NCBI RefSeq assembly: GCF_002419965.1
Contig: NZ_DIHC01000005.1
Span: 1-34,590 of the forward strand
Reading direction: 5' to 3'
DNA length: 34,590 nucleotides
From: Pseudomonas sp. UBA5706
Lineage (GTDB): Bacteria > Pseudomonadota > Gammaproteobacteria > Pseudomonadales > Pseudomonadaceae
The notes beneath the pieces are model-generated. The model searched no databases. It worked only from the letters and a program-made list of their open reading frames with translations, and was not told where the DNA came from. Made by a program: the position numbers and the translations under genes. Of the stretch, positions 16,659 through 24,614 are shown piece after piece (the stretch's first letter is position 1; the number at the start of each line of letters is the position of its first letter).

Positions 16659-16907
16659 ATGCCACAAGAAAGAATCGAGTCGCTCAGACTGCCCAAGGCA
16701 GTTCAAGGGCCGATCAATGACTTGGTGCGAGCGCTGAGTGCCGCTACCACTCGCGAAGACATCGAACGCGAGGGAGAAATGGAAATTGCCTTCATCCTCG
16801 GGCTGGAAACTTCGAAGCGGCTTCGCGCCTCGGATATCGAAACCCTGTACATGATCTTTGACGACGCCGTGCAGGCACGGCTCAAGCACCTGGAAGAGCA
16901 AGCTTGA
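16659..16907 (+). CDS. 82-aa hypothetical protein
   Basis: Soluble, mostly helical, acidic: MPQERIESLRLPKAVQGPIND... to ...ARLKHLEEQA. AGGA lies seven bases before the ATG, which makes the start at 16659 much better than the upstream extension to 16521. It follows the SOS-boxed coiled-coil gene by 67 bases on the same strand and may be cotranscribed. I recognise no domain. Confidence 0.7.
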   Translation: MPQERIESLRLPKAVQGPINDLVRALSAATTREDIEREGEMEIAFILGLETSKRLRASDIETLYMIFDDAVQARLKHLEEQA

Positions 16908-17022
16908 TCGGGCAACGCAAGGGGTGCAAGGAACGTCGATACTTCACATCGGCCAGCGCGTGCCTGCATCACCGTGATGGACACCGGCTTGGTTTTAACA
17001 ACATCAGAAAAAAGGCGTGAGC

Positions 17023-17229
17023 ATGGCATTCGATTGGCACTCAGCCCCCCTCACCCGCGCCACAGCGCTGGACAAAGACTATCGCAACACGCAGAACGTG
17101 CGCCGGTTTCTCGTCTCGCAATGCGGGAATGCTTTCAAGTTCGACCGGCCGTTCATGGCCTGGATCAAGGAACAGGACGGGCTGACGATGGGCGATGTTG
17201 CCGATCAATGGCTGCGGCTGAATCCTTGA
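17023..17229 (+). CDS. DUF6434-like small protein
   Basis: 68 aa: FDWHSAPLTRATALDKDYRNTQNVRRFL, then CGNAFKFDRPFMAWIKEQDG and ADQWLRLNP. This is the short domain I know as DUF6434, found alone or fused to SAP-like domains; its function is unknown. AAAGG lies seven bases before the ATG at 17023; the GTG at 17017 has poorer spacing. Confidence 0.8.
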   Translation: MAFDWHSAPLTRATALDKDYRNTQNVRRFLVSQCGNAFKFDRPFMAWIKEQDGLTMGDVADQWLRLNP

Positions 17230-17277
17230 CCTGACACGGTACTGATTCATTGGCCGTAATCACACCTCCATATCCAG

Positions 17278-17309
17278 ATAAAGAAAAAGCCCAGACCAGC
17301 GTCTGGGCA
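17278..17309 (-). terminator. rho-independent terminator for the leftward gene at 17,332-17,547
   Basis: GCCCAGAC at 17290-17297 and GTCTGGGC at 17302-17309 form a perfect 8-bp stem with a 4-nt loop. Read leftward it is followed by CTTTTTCTTT, a U-rich tract. On the + strand no T run follows, so it belongs to the minus-strand gene. Confidence 0.8.
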
Positions 17310-17331
17310 GGTCTATAGCGTTCGAACCCGT

Positions 17332-17547
17332 TCAGTCAGGCGCCACCGTTACCACGAGGGATTTGGGCGTCTTGATCGAAGCCTGGCTTTCCCGCGGGCG
17401 GATTCCAGTCTTTCGGCTTTTGCTCGGCTCCCTGTTCTGGCTCGGACTCCGCTCGTTCAAGTCTCCAATCATGAGGTTCGCCGGCTTCGGGTGTTGCTTC
17501 ATCCGGGCCAGGATAAGCCCCTTGTGGCCGCTGTTATCGATAGCCAT
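17332..17547 (-). CDS. 71-aa basic hypothetical protein
   Basis: Begins MAIDNSGHKGLILARMKQHPKPANLMI and continues with a Ser/Arg/Lys-rich, probably disordered stretch ending KTPKSLVVTVAPD. Support for a real gene: AAGGA seven bases before the ATG at 17547 (an ATG one codon earlier is also possible) and a clear terminator just after the stop. The frame extends to 17583 but without a ribosome site. Function not recognised. Confidence 0.6.
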   Translation of the reverse strand: MAIDNSGHKGLILARMKQHPKPANLMIGDLNERSPSQNREPSKSRKTGIRPRESQASIKTPKSLVVTVAPD

Positions 17548-17685
17548 CATGTTTTCCTTGGCTGTGGCACAGGGCATCTGCACTTACAGATCGTATGAGG
17601 GCTGCACCTCCAAGTGCTGTGGTGCCGACGGGTGGACCTGCGCTTTACGCGCGGCACCATTAACCACAGCTTGCACGACATATAT

Positions 17686-17701
17686 GGATATTCGTATATT
17701 C
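17686..17701. promoter_or_regulatory. ArsR-type operator upstream of arsR
   Basis: GGATATTCGTATATTC is an imperfect palindrome (G.ATAT.CG.ATAT.C), 27 bp before the arsR ATG. ArsR/SmtB repressors bind AT-rich imperfect palindromes of this kind over their own promoter. Confidence 0.6.
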
Positions 17702-17728
17702 AGCCCTACGCATCCCAAGGCCTTCCAC

Positions 17729-18076
17729 ATGATCGCTCCTCCGGAATTTTTCAAATGCATGGCCGACGAGACTCGAGCACGCGCCACGTTGTTGGTCGCC
17801 AGCCATGGCGAGCTTTGTGTCTGCGAACTGATGTGCGCGCTGAACGACAGCCAGCCCAAAATCAGTCGGCACCTCGCGCAACTGCGCAGCAGCGGTTTGT
17901 TGCTGGATCGGCGACAGGGGCAATGGGTCTACTATCGGCTAAACCCGGAGCTTGCGTCATGGGCTCACGAGGTCTTGCAAGTGACGCTGCGGGAAAACGC
18001 TGAATGGATTCAGGTCAACGCTGCCCGATTGCAGAATATGGACGCACGCCCGGTCCGTGAAGCCGCCTGCTGCTGA
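17729..18076 (+). CDS. arsR: ArsR-family arsenic-type repressor, without ars partners
   Basis: 115 aa winged helix: FKCMADETRARATLLVASHGELCVCELMCALNDSQPKISRHLAQLRSSGLLLDRRQGQWVYYRLNP. ELCVCELMC holds the Cys pair that binds As(III)/Sb(III) in ArsR, and the C-terminal EAACC adds a further Cys pair. The start at 17729 has AAGG eight bases upstream and gives the usual family N-terminus (MIAPPEFFKCMADE). arsR normally heads arsRBC(H); here the next 100 bases lead straight into a tRNA-like fragment and a decayed gene, so the efflux and reductase genes are missing, perhaps removed when the island arrived. It may act in trans. Confidence 0.88.
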   Translation: MIAPPEFFKCMADETRARATLLVASHGELCVCELMCALNDSQPKISRHLAQLRSSGLLLDRRQGQWVYYRLNPELASWAHEVLQVTLRENAEWIQVNAARLQNMDARPVREAACC

Positions 18077-18165
18077 ATCGCTCGAGTTGGTTTCAATGTC
18101 TTGTGAATGCAGCCGCGTCCTCGAACAATAGCGCTGCATGGAGTGCGCTGGGGCGTAAGGACAGC

Positions 18166-18193
18166 AATGGTGTCGCGAGCCGGAGTCGAACTG
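18166..18193. repeat. tRNA-Leu 3'-end-like sequence, putative left attachment remnant
   Basis: AATGGTGTCGCGAGCCGGAGTCGAACTG matches 27884-27911 in 25 of 28 positions. The latter is the 3' end (CCA, acceptor strand and T loop) of a tRNA-Leu fragment, on the minus strand. Direct repeats of a tRNA 3' end flanking an integrase are the signature of site-specific integration. Mismatches and divergence beyond 28 bp show it is old. The rest of 18077-18400 holds no convincing gene. Confidence 0.55.
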
Positions 18194-18373
18194 ATGGACA
18201 ACAGGCCAGCTAATTATGGGGCTGCATAGGTTAGATTGAATTCCTCTGTACTAATGGATGTACCGTTTAGCACTCCCTGGACTCTTTGAACTACCTGCGC
18301 GCGTGCCGCCGCCCTTGTCACCAGCCTCCCTGCAGTTCGTCAGCCAAGCTGGTTTCTTGTCGAAGCTCGACCA

Positions 18374-18392
18374 CTGCGTATCCAAACAACAG
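18374..18392. promoter_or_regulatory. broken LexA box of coiled-coil copy B
   Basis: CTGCGTATCCAAACAACAG keeps CTG and CAG but with 13 instead of 10 bases between them, because extra bases sit inside what resembles CTGTATATCCAAACAG of the paralogues. LexA should not bind this. It lies 13 bases before the position of the lost start codon. Confidence 0.5.
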
Positions 18393-18405
18393 TTAAGTAT
18401 CACCC

Positions 18406-18761
18406 CTGCACACCACCGAACTGGCCGAATGGCCCGATGAATTCACACGCGAAGAAATGATCGAGCAGCAGTCACATCTGCTGGCCGAGGAACGCCACAT
18501 GCTGCAAAGGGACTTGAGCCGGTACCGGAAAAACATGGCGAAGCTGATCGACATGCACGAGGCTGTGACAGCCGAGCGCGGCCCGCTTCGAATAACCCTC
18601 AAAGAGACTGAGACAAGGCTGTCAGGCTGCCTCCGAGAGAATTCTTTATGGGCAATCGGATAGGTGAACTGGAAAACTGCCGCCAACAGCTTGAGGACCT
18701 CCATGAAGCTCTGCGCATTGAGGCCATGAAAAAACAGCAGTCAACCTTGGGACGGTCTTGA
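18406..18761 (+). pseudogene. coiled-coil gene copy B, start lost and frameshifted
   Basis: Frame 1 reads ...AEWPDEFTREEMIEQQSHLLAEERHM, then LSRYRKNMAKLIDMH and LKETETRLSGCLREN, ending at a stop at 18661. A shift near 18640 continues NRIGELENCRQQLEDLHEALRIEAMKKQ to the TGA at 18759. Aligned with copies A and C, the initiator ATG has become CTG at 18406. An internal ATG at 18457 could still give an N-terminally trimmed 67-aa product. The lost start, frameshift and broken LexA box together say pseudogene. The 150 bases after it hold nothing recognisable. Confidence 0.75.
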
Positions 18762-18914
18762 GCGCAAAGTGGTCCGTCAAAGACGGTCCCGCTTCAAGCC
18801 GCACATCGTTGGTGGCGTATGGCAGCGTTGAAAATTTCTTCCACGTGGGCCGTTCGCCAGAGTCAGTTACCGGCCCGAGGCGGGTACTCGGCCTGAATGA
18901 TTTTTTGGCCAGGG

Positions 18915-19493
18915 TCAGATGATACCCATTGCAACATCGCGACTTGGCCGATTTATCAGAATCGCACTTGCAATGACATTAAACAGATAATCGCTGCGCG
19001 CGGAGTACGAGGCCTGATCGCCGATCCAGCCTAGCGCCCCTATGAGTGCGAACAGATCGCTACCTGTCATATTCTTGTCCGCCGTTCCCACAGCCTGCGC
19101 CCTCGCCAAGAGGCGAGTGCCAGCGCTGCGTAGGCCCGCACATGAAGCGTGCAGTGCCGAACTGGCATCTGAAAGCGCAGACGCCATTAAGGTGACGACG
19201 CCACTATAAATCCGAACAAACGCCACGGCCTCGTGCAGCCATGTCACTAGCGCGTCATCAGCGGACGGGGCTGATTCGAGTGCGTTAGCCTTCTGCGTCA
19301 GTTCTTCTAGCGAACCCCTTAGCAACGTGTCGAGCAGCGCATCTCGTGTGGGGAAGTGTCGAAAAAGGGTGGCAGGGCCCACCCCGGCTTTGCGAGCAAT
19401 ATCGCGCATTGATGCGTTAGCACCTTCCTCGGCGACCACAGCACGCGCGGTCACTAGGAGGTGATGATAGTTTTCTTTTGCATCAGACCGCAT
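18915..19493 (-). CDS. TetR-family regulator of the adjacent aldo-keto reductase
   Basis: 192 aa. Helix-turn-helix: ARAVVAEEGANASMRDIARKAGVGPATLFRHFPTRDALLDTLL. The C-terminal region (ADDALVTWLHEAVAFVRIYSGVVTLMASAL..., LIGALGWIGDQA) resembles the SbtR-type ligand domain. It is divergent from the reductase gene, with two palindromic operators in the 99-bp gap, one over the reductase promoter. The likely role is a repressor relieved by a substrate of the reductase. The ligand is unknown. Confidence 0.88.
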   Translation of the reverse strand: MRSDAKENYHHLLVTARAVVAEEGANASMRDIARKAGVGPATLFRHFPTRDALLDTLLRGSLEELTQKANALESAPSADDALVTWLHEAVAFVRIYSGVVTLMASALSDASSALHASCAGLRSAGTRLLARAQAVGTADKNMTGSDLFALIGALGWIGDQASYSARSDYLFNVIASAILINRPSRDVAMGII

Positions 19494-19502
19494 GAACTCT
19501 CC

Positions 19503-19546
19503 TTGACAATCGGATCAGTGATCCAGATTATACGGATCACTGACCC
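19503..19546 (+). promoter_or_regulatory. promoter overlapped by twin TetR operators
   Basis: TTGACA at 19503-19508 and GATTAT at 19526-19531 are spaced by 17 bases, a good sigma70 promoter toward the reductase. The perfect palindrome GGATCAGTGATCC (19512-19524) fills the spacer. A second copy with mismatches, GGATCACTGACCC (19534-19546), follows two helical turns (22 bp) later. This is the textbook layout for repression by paired TetR dimers. Confidence 0.75.
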
Positions 19547-19592
19547 GCTTATTGTAGCGCCGCTGCATCATGGGGAACAACAAGGATTAAAT

Positions 19593-20648
19593 ATGCGTTA
19601 TAAAATTTTTGGTGAACATACAGGCCTGCGGATTTCCGAGCTGGTGCTCGGGACAGCGAATTTCGGTGAGGCTTGGGGCGGCCACGGGGCGACTCTGGAG
19701 GAAGCACGGCGTATTTTCGATACCTATGCCAACGCAGGTGGTAATTTCATTGATACGGCTAATGGCTACCAGGATGGCCAGTCGGAGCAATTTACTGGCG
19801 ACTTGCTGAAGGGGCGACGGGATGAATTTGTTCTGTCGACCAAATTTGCAGTCAAGACAGATGCAAACTCCGGCATCCTAGTAACAGGTAACAGCCGCCA
19901 GGCAATGGTGACATCTGTTGAAGCCAGCCTGAAGCGCCTTAAAACCGATCGCATTGATCTGTACTGGGCACATGTGGATGATAGCGTTACGCCGATGGAA
20001 GAGATCATGCGAGGCTTCGATGATCTTGTACGGGCCGGCAAAATCTTGTACGCAGGCCTCTCCAACTTTCCTGCCTGGCGCGTCGCACGCGCCGCGACCA
20101 TCGCTGAATTGCGAGGTACCGTACCAGTCGCAGGCATACAGGTGGAGCATAGCTTGGTTCAGCGCGCAACTGAACAGGACCTCATTTCCGCCGCGTCTGC
20201 TCTAGGTCTTGGTGTGGTGGCTTACTCGCCATTGGGTGGCGGTGTCCTCACGGGGAAATACCGCCACCAAAATGCCGGAAACCGTCGTGACGAAGCGTGG
20301 GGTGGCGCCGGATTTCAACCTGAGAACACACCGCAGCGCAGCGCGATTATTGATACCTTGATCGCGATTTCTCACGAGGCTGGCGTGAGCCCTGGCGAAG
20401 TCGCTATCTCATGGGTCTGCGCCAAAGGTTCGTTGCCGATTATTGGGCCGCGTACGCTGGCGCAGCTTGAGAGTAACCTTGCTTCAACAAAAGTCGCCCT
20501 GTCGCTTGAACAAATCGCGCGTCTCGATAAGATCAGCGCGATTCCACGAGGCTATCCTTATACGGTACTTGACGATCCACGCATTAAAGATCTCATCACT
20601 GGTGGCAGGTTCGATCAAATCGATGCACCGCTGCGGTCTGTAGGCTGA
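19593..20648 (+). CDS. aldo/keto reductase
   Basis: 351 aa, (beta/alpha)8 NADPH-dependent oxidoreductase. The catalytic tetrad is visible: Asp and Tyr in NFIDTANGYQDGQSE, Lys in LSTKFAV and His in LYWAHVDD. Cofactor-binding parts are LSNFPAWRV, VAYSPLGGGVLTGKY and PIIGPRTLAQLESNL. It groups with the bacterial YajO/voltage-channel-beta-like reductases; the physiological carbonyl substrate is unknown. AAGGA lies just before the ATG at 19593. The frame is open back to 19461 but that runs across the operators. It is controlled by the divergent TetR gene. Confidence 0.92.
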   Translation: MRYKIFGEHTGLRISELVLGTANFGEAWGGHGATLEEARRIFDTYANAGGNFIDTANGYQDGQSEQFTGDLLKGRRDEFVLSTKFAVKTDANSGILVTGNSRQAMVTSVEASLKRLKTDRIDLYWAHVDDSVTPMEEIMRGFDDLVRAGKILYAGLSNFPAWRVARAATIAELRGTVPVAGIQVEHSLVQRATEQDLISAASALGLGVVAYSPLGGGVLTGKYRHQNAGNRRDEAWGGAGFQPENTPQRSAIIDTLIAISHEAGVSPGEVAISWVCAKGSLPIIGPRTLAQLESNLASTKVALSLEQIARLDKISAIPRGYPYTVLDDPRIKDLITGGRFDQIDAPLRSVG

Positions 20649-20729
20649 ACTGCAAACCGGCGCCCGAGCGCCCTGCCAAGATTGCGAGGGAATGCTGCAG
20701 GCCGAACGAGGAATTCACCTGGTTCGAGG

Positions 20730-21428
20730 TCAGCAAGGACGTGGGCAATGTGAGAAACCAAGTATCTCGGGTAGACCTGTTACCGCATTGGCAATTTTCG
20801 TCAAGACACTTTCCGCCAACGTCGCTAACTCGAGGCGGGTGAAATCGCCAGTGACAGCAAGGGCAAACTCATCCCCACCCAATCTTGCGACTGCTGCATG
20901 CCAGCCGGCGGTGGCTTCTCGTAGCGTTTCCGCGACCGCGCAGATAGCGCCGTCGCCAGCGGCGTGCCCGTACGTATCATTGATAGTTTTAAATTTGTCG
21001 AGGTCGATCAGGAATACTGCCGTGTTTAGGGCTGGCTGCTCCAGGCGCAAAACCAATTGCTCGTGAAACACCCGGCGGTTCAGCAACCCAGATAGAGTAT
21101 CATGACGTGCCAGCGAATCGCTAAGTGCCTGGGCCACGACGAGGTCGTTGTAGCTATGATGCAGACGGTTTATCAGGCGCCTCAAGAGAATTAAAGGCAC
21201 GACCGTCGCCAATAGGGCAAAACCTGTCGACGTTAGGACAAAACGCCAGCGCTCGGAGTTTTCGAAGGCGATGTCATACGGCAGGTCGAGCAAATGCATA
21301 GCTACCGGCTCGACTTCGAACTCCCAGGCAATAGCGAGCAAGAAGATCGAGAACAGGTAGAAAGCCAGCAAGGCGTAGAGATTGCTTCGCACTCGCTGGG
21401 GGTTGCGTGTAAGTGTCATGGAAGGCAC
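20730..21428 (-). pseudogene. diguanylate cyclase truncated inside its GGDEF domain
   Basis: 232 aa with two membrane helices (LYALLAFYLFSIFLLAIAWEF and STGFALLATVVPLILLRRLI). The GGDEF domain starts at DTLSGLLNRRVFHEQL, then FLIDLDKFKTINDTYGHAAGDGAI and active-site RLGGDEFALAV. About 35 residues later it ends in an unrelated tail (EILGFSHCPRPC), so the second half of the domain (the SIGIA...AD.AMY.AK part) is missing, roughly 55 residues. No RxxD inhibitory site is present. The 3' end was probably lost by recombination next to the reductase cassette, so cyclase activity is unlikely. The start is uncertain: GTG at 21428 or ATG at 21419, neither with a good ribosome site. Confidence 0.7.
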
Positions 21429-21515
21429 GCTCGAAGGGCCACCGGCAGTGCGGCCATGCCATATCTATCGGCCGTGAGGCGCAGGCCTAACCCAAATTTG
21501 CACGTAGATTCAATG

Positions 21516-21940
21516 TCAAATCAATGCCCGGCGAACTCCTTGCGCTACCAATTCTGGCGCATAAGGCACGCTTCCGTTCTCTTGCCTGATGATCTCAATG
21601 GTCAGCGCGATCAGAGTACGGGAGTTGCGGATGTCGATCGGTTGATTGGGCTGGACGCCGACACCGGCGGCCACCGCCTTGATGTACGACTCGGTGTCGT
21701 TCTCTCCGCCCGGCGCCCACCGACTGATCACCTCGCGCACCGTGTCGATGCCGGGACTGCCAACGCCAGGCATACCATCCTTGCTCCGGTACGCCAAAAG
21801 CAGCTTGGCCAGCGCTCGGATACCGTTCTCTGCTGTATCAAAGCGAGCGAAACGTTTCTCGATCGCTGGATCCGGCCGGAGCTGCCCTGCCACTGGGTGC
21901 GCGGGTTGTAGTCGATATTGACGGGGTTGTTGTTGCGTAC
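21516..21940 (-). pseudogene. phage structural-type protein remnant with frameshift
   Basis: Read leftward, the frame from about 21940 gives VRNNNPVNIDYNPRTQWQG. A one-base deletion near 21886 shifts to QLRPDPAIEKRFARFDTAENGIRALAKLL, then GIDTVREVISRWAPGGENDTESYIKAVA and a normal end at 21516. The RNNNPxNIDYN opening with FDxxENGIRALAK is a phage protein I know as a structural or peptidoglycan-associated protein (PRD1 P5-like annotation). The N-terminal end is cut at the junction with the oppositely oriented integrase. The 87 bases between it and the cyclase hold nothing. Confidence 0.65.
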
Positions 21941-21941
21941 C

Positions 21942-22272
21942 TTCGCTTTCGTCGCGCAGCAGTACCTCGTTCAGATCGTCCCCACCAAATCACCCAGAAC
22001 GCAGAAGGACAACCTCCGAAAGCTCAAGCAACTATTGCTGTTCTTTAATGGCCCTCCCGCTGCTCTTGATGAAATCCGCCCGCAACACGTGAAGCAATAC
22101 CTCCGTTATCGCGGCAAGAAAGCTCCAGTAAGGGCGAACCAGGAAAAGGCTCTGCTTAGCGCGATATGGAATTTCGCCCGAGAAACTGGATATACCAGCC
22201 TGGCAAACCCTTGCGCTGGAGTTAAGGGCACAAAGAAACCGGCCGCAAGATCTACATCGAGGACGACGTTTT
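21942..22272 (+). pseudogene. tyrosine integrase, N-terminal part (split by IS66 composite element)
   Basis: Contains the core-binding domain: YLVQIVPTKSPRTQKDNL, DEIRPQHVKQYLRYRG, ANQEKALLSAIWNFARETGYT and NPCAGVKGT. A missing base near 22234 breaks the frame; corrected, it reads KETGRKIYIEDDV, where the insertion begins. The gene continues at 27339. The far N-terminus is missing because the DNA to the left is the antisense phage remnant; the TTG at 21918 is probably not the true start. Confidence 0.8.
22265..22272. repeat. 8-bp target duplication, left copy
   Basis: GACGTTTT immediately left of the IS66 end. The partner is GATGTTTT at 27339-27346 (7 of 8 identical). Eight bp is the duplication length typical of IS66. 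Confidence 0.65.
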
Positions 22273-22310
22273 GTAACTGTCCGGCGAAGTCACTTACCGA
22301 ACTCCAGCAT

Positions 22311-22357
22311 TAAGGGCGATGGTGTCCGCGTATTTTAAGCGGACGCGATCGCCCTTA
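22311..22357. repeat. nested inverted repeat ahead of tnpA
   Basis: TAAGGGCGAT (22311-22320) pairs with ATCGCCCTTA (22348-22357), and inside it GTCCGC pairs with GCGGAC. A long hairpin in the tnpA leader may limit read-through from outside promoters, as in other IS elements, or bind transposase. Confidence 0.6.
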
Positions 22358-22371
22358 TCCCCAGGATTTCC

Positions 22372-22689
22372 ATGCGCCAACGAAGCTCTTACCCCAAACC
22401 ATTCAAAGCCCAGGTCGTCCAGGAATGCCTGCAGCCCGGCGCGACGATTTCCAGCGTAGCCATCCATCACAGCATCAACGCCAACGTGATCCGCAAGTGG
22501 CTACCGATTTACCGGGATCAATCGCCTGCAACCTTGCCGGCTTTCGTTCCGGTAAAATCGGTACCAAGGCGAGCATCAGAAGAGATGGTGATCATCTCGC
22601 TGCCTCTGGGCGATAAATCTTTCACCGTAAAATGGCCAGCCTCGGATCCGGACGGCTGCGCGTGTTTCATTCGTGGCCTGGCCCAATGA
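22372..22689 (+). CDS. tnpA: IS66 accessory protein TnpA
   Basis: 105 aa with the helix-turn-helix of IS66 OrfA: YPKPFKAQVVQECLQPGATISSVAIHHSINANVIRKWL, followed by the usual C-terminal VKWPASDPDGCACFIRGLAQ. It looks intact. Its TGA overlaps the tnpB ATG (ATGA). Confidence 0.9.
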   Translation: MRQRSSYPKPFKAQVVQECLQPGATISSVAIHHSINANVIRKWLPIYRDQSPATLPAFVPVKSVPRRASEEMVIISLPLGDKSFTVKWPASDPDGCACFIRGLAQ

Positions 22690-23021
22690 TTCGCGTCGAT
22701 GCCATTTGGCTCGCGACTGAGCCTATGGACATGCGTGCCGGCACTGAGACTGCGTTGGCCCGAGTGGTCGCGGTATTCGGTGCGGCGAAGCCGCACTGCG
22801 CCTACCTCTTTGCCAATCGCCGGGCCAACCGCATGAAAGTCCTAGTGCACGACGGCGTCGGTATATGGCTGGCGGCACGGCGTTTGAACCAAGGAACATT
22901 TCATTGGCCGGGCATCCATCGTGGGTCGGAGATCGAACTCGACCCCGAACAACTCCAGGCGCTAGTACTTGGATTACCCTGGCAACGAGTCGGTGCGGGC
23001 GGCGCAATTACATTACTTTAA
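22686..23021 (+). CDS. tnpB: IS66 accessory protein TnpB (IS66 Orf2-like)
   Basis: 111 aa with the family pattern MRAGTETALARVV, PHCAYLFANRRANRMKVLVHDGVGIWLAARRLNQG and LGLPWQRVGAGGAI. It appears full length. TnpB is needed with TnpA and TnpC for IS66 transposition. Coupled to tnpA by a four-base overlap. The frame is open to 22632 but the overlapping ATG is the natural start. Confidence 0.9.
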   Translation: MIRVDAIWLATEPMDMRAGTETALARVVAVFGAAKPHCAYLFANRRANRMKVLVHDGVGIWLAARRLNQGTFHWPGIHRGSEIELDPEQLQALVLGLPWQRVGAGGAITLL

Positions 23022-23071
23022 ATGCTGCCTTTTAGCTGAAGCAGTCGGGCTGCTTTGGTAAAATCCACCCC

Positions 23072-24614
23072 ATGACTTCCTTGTCCGATCTCGACCAAAT
23101 GAGCCCCGAACAACTGCGCACGCTGGCTGCGCAGTTAATGTCCAAGGTCGATACCCAGAGCAGGAAGATCCATCGTGATGAAACGATCATCGAGCAGCTC
23201 ACTCACGAGATCGCCATCCTTAAACGTCACAAGTTCGCCAAGCGCAGTGAGCAGATCAGCCCGGCGCAAGGCAGCTTGCTCGACGACCTCCTCAATACCG
23301 ACCTCGGAGCCATTGAGGCGGAGTTAAAAGCTCTTCACCCAGCACTCGCACAGACAGAACCACGCCAGCAACCCAAGCGTGCGCCGCTGCCGCCACAGTT
23401 TCCACGCACTGTGCCCCATCACGAACCGGACGACACTCAGTGGGCTTGCGACTGCCAGCTTCAGCGCATTGGTGAAGACGTCAGCGAAAAGCTGGACTAC
23501 ACACCGGGCGTGTTCACTGTCGAACAGCACGTTCGTGGGAAATGGGCCTGTCGGCAGTGCGAAACACTGATCCAGGCCCCGGTACCGGCGCAGGTGATCG
23601 ACAAGGTCATCCGCACTGCCGGCCTGCTGTCCTGCTGTCCTGCTGGCCCACGTGATGGTGGCCAAGTTCGCCGACCACTTGCCGCTCTATCGATAGGAAA
23701 AGATCTTCGGCCGTGCCGGCCTGGCCATCCCGCGCTCGACACTGGCGCAGTGGGTGGGTCAAACCGGCGTGCAGCTTCAGCCGCTGGTCGATGCGCTGCG
23801 CGAAGTGGTGCTGGCCCAGCGCGTGGTTCACGCCGATGAAACGCCGGTACAAATGCTGGCGCCCGGGGAGAAGAAAACCCACCGCGCTTATGTCTGGGCC
23901 TACAGCACTACGCCGTTCTCGGCCTTAAAGGCCGTGGTCTACGACTTAAGCCTCAGCCGGGCTGGCGAACATGCGCGTAACTTCCTGGGCACCTGGAACG
24001 CCAAGCTGGTCTGTGATGACTTTGCCGGCTACAAGGCCAGCTTCGAACTGGGCATCACCGAAATCGGCTGCATGGCGCATGCGCGCCGCAAGTTCTTCGA
24101 CCTGCATGTAGCCAATAAAAGCCAATTGGCGGTGCAGGCGCTTCACTCGATTGGCGGACTGTACGAAGTCGAGCGACACGCCAAGGAAATGAGCGACGAA
24201 GACCGTTGGCGATTACGCCAGGAAACAGCCATGCCCATCGCTGAAAAGCTGCATGAGTGGATGCTGGCCCAACGCGAACTGGTGCCCGAGGGTTCGGCCA
24301 CAGCCAAGGCCCTGGATTACGGCCTCAAACGCTGGGTAGCACTGACGCGCTACCTGGAAGATGGTGCTGTGCCCATCGACAACAACCAGATCGAGAACTT
24401 GATCCGGCCGTGGGCGCTCGGGCGGTCGAACTGGTTATTTGCAGGGTCGCTGCGCAGCGGCAAGCGGGCGGCAGCGATCATGAGCCTGATCCAGTCGGCG
24501 CGTATCAATGGGCATGATCCGTATGCTTATCTCAAGGATGTGCTGACGCGGCTGCCGATGCAGCGGGCCAGCGAGATCGAGCAACTGCTGCCGCATCAGT
24601 GGACCCCAGCCTGA
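23072..24614 (+). pseudogene. tnpC: IS66 transposase TnpC, frameshifted and with a nonsense codon
   Basis: The first part (23072 on) has the leucine-zipper-like N-terminus (SRKIHRDETIIEQLTHEIAILKRHKFAKRSEQIS) and zinc-binding residues (CDCQLQRIG, ACRQCETLIQAP). At 23628-23643 two tandem copies of TGTCCTGC (16 bp) sit inside the codons for GLLAHV and throw the frame. In the downstream frame a TAG at 23694 replaces the Gln of YRQEKIFG. The rest reads normally: VVHADETPVQML, CDDFAGYKASF, CMAHARRKFFDLH, NNQIENLIRPWALGR, so the DDE residues remain. A functional transposase cannot be made without suppression of both lesions. Confidence 0.88.

Noticed and set aside
18258..18440. 60-codon + strand frame before coiled-coil copy B
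   Set aside because: It spans the broken LexA box and overlaps copy B in another frame; no ribosome site.
18841..18910. Weak hairpin (CCGAG/CTCGG) followed by TTTTTT
   Set aside because: Only a 5-bp stem with misplaced extra pairs; not good enough to call a terminator.
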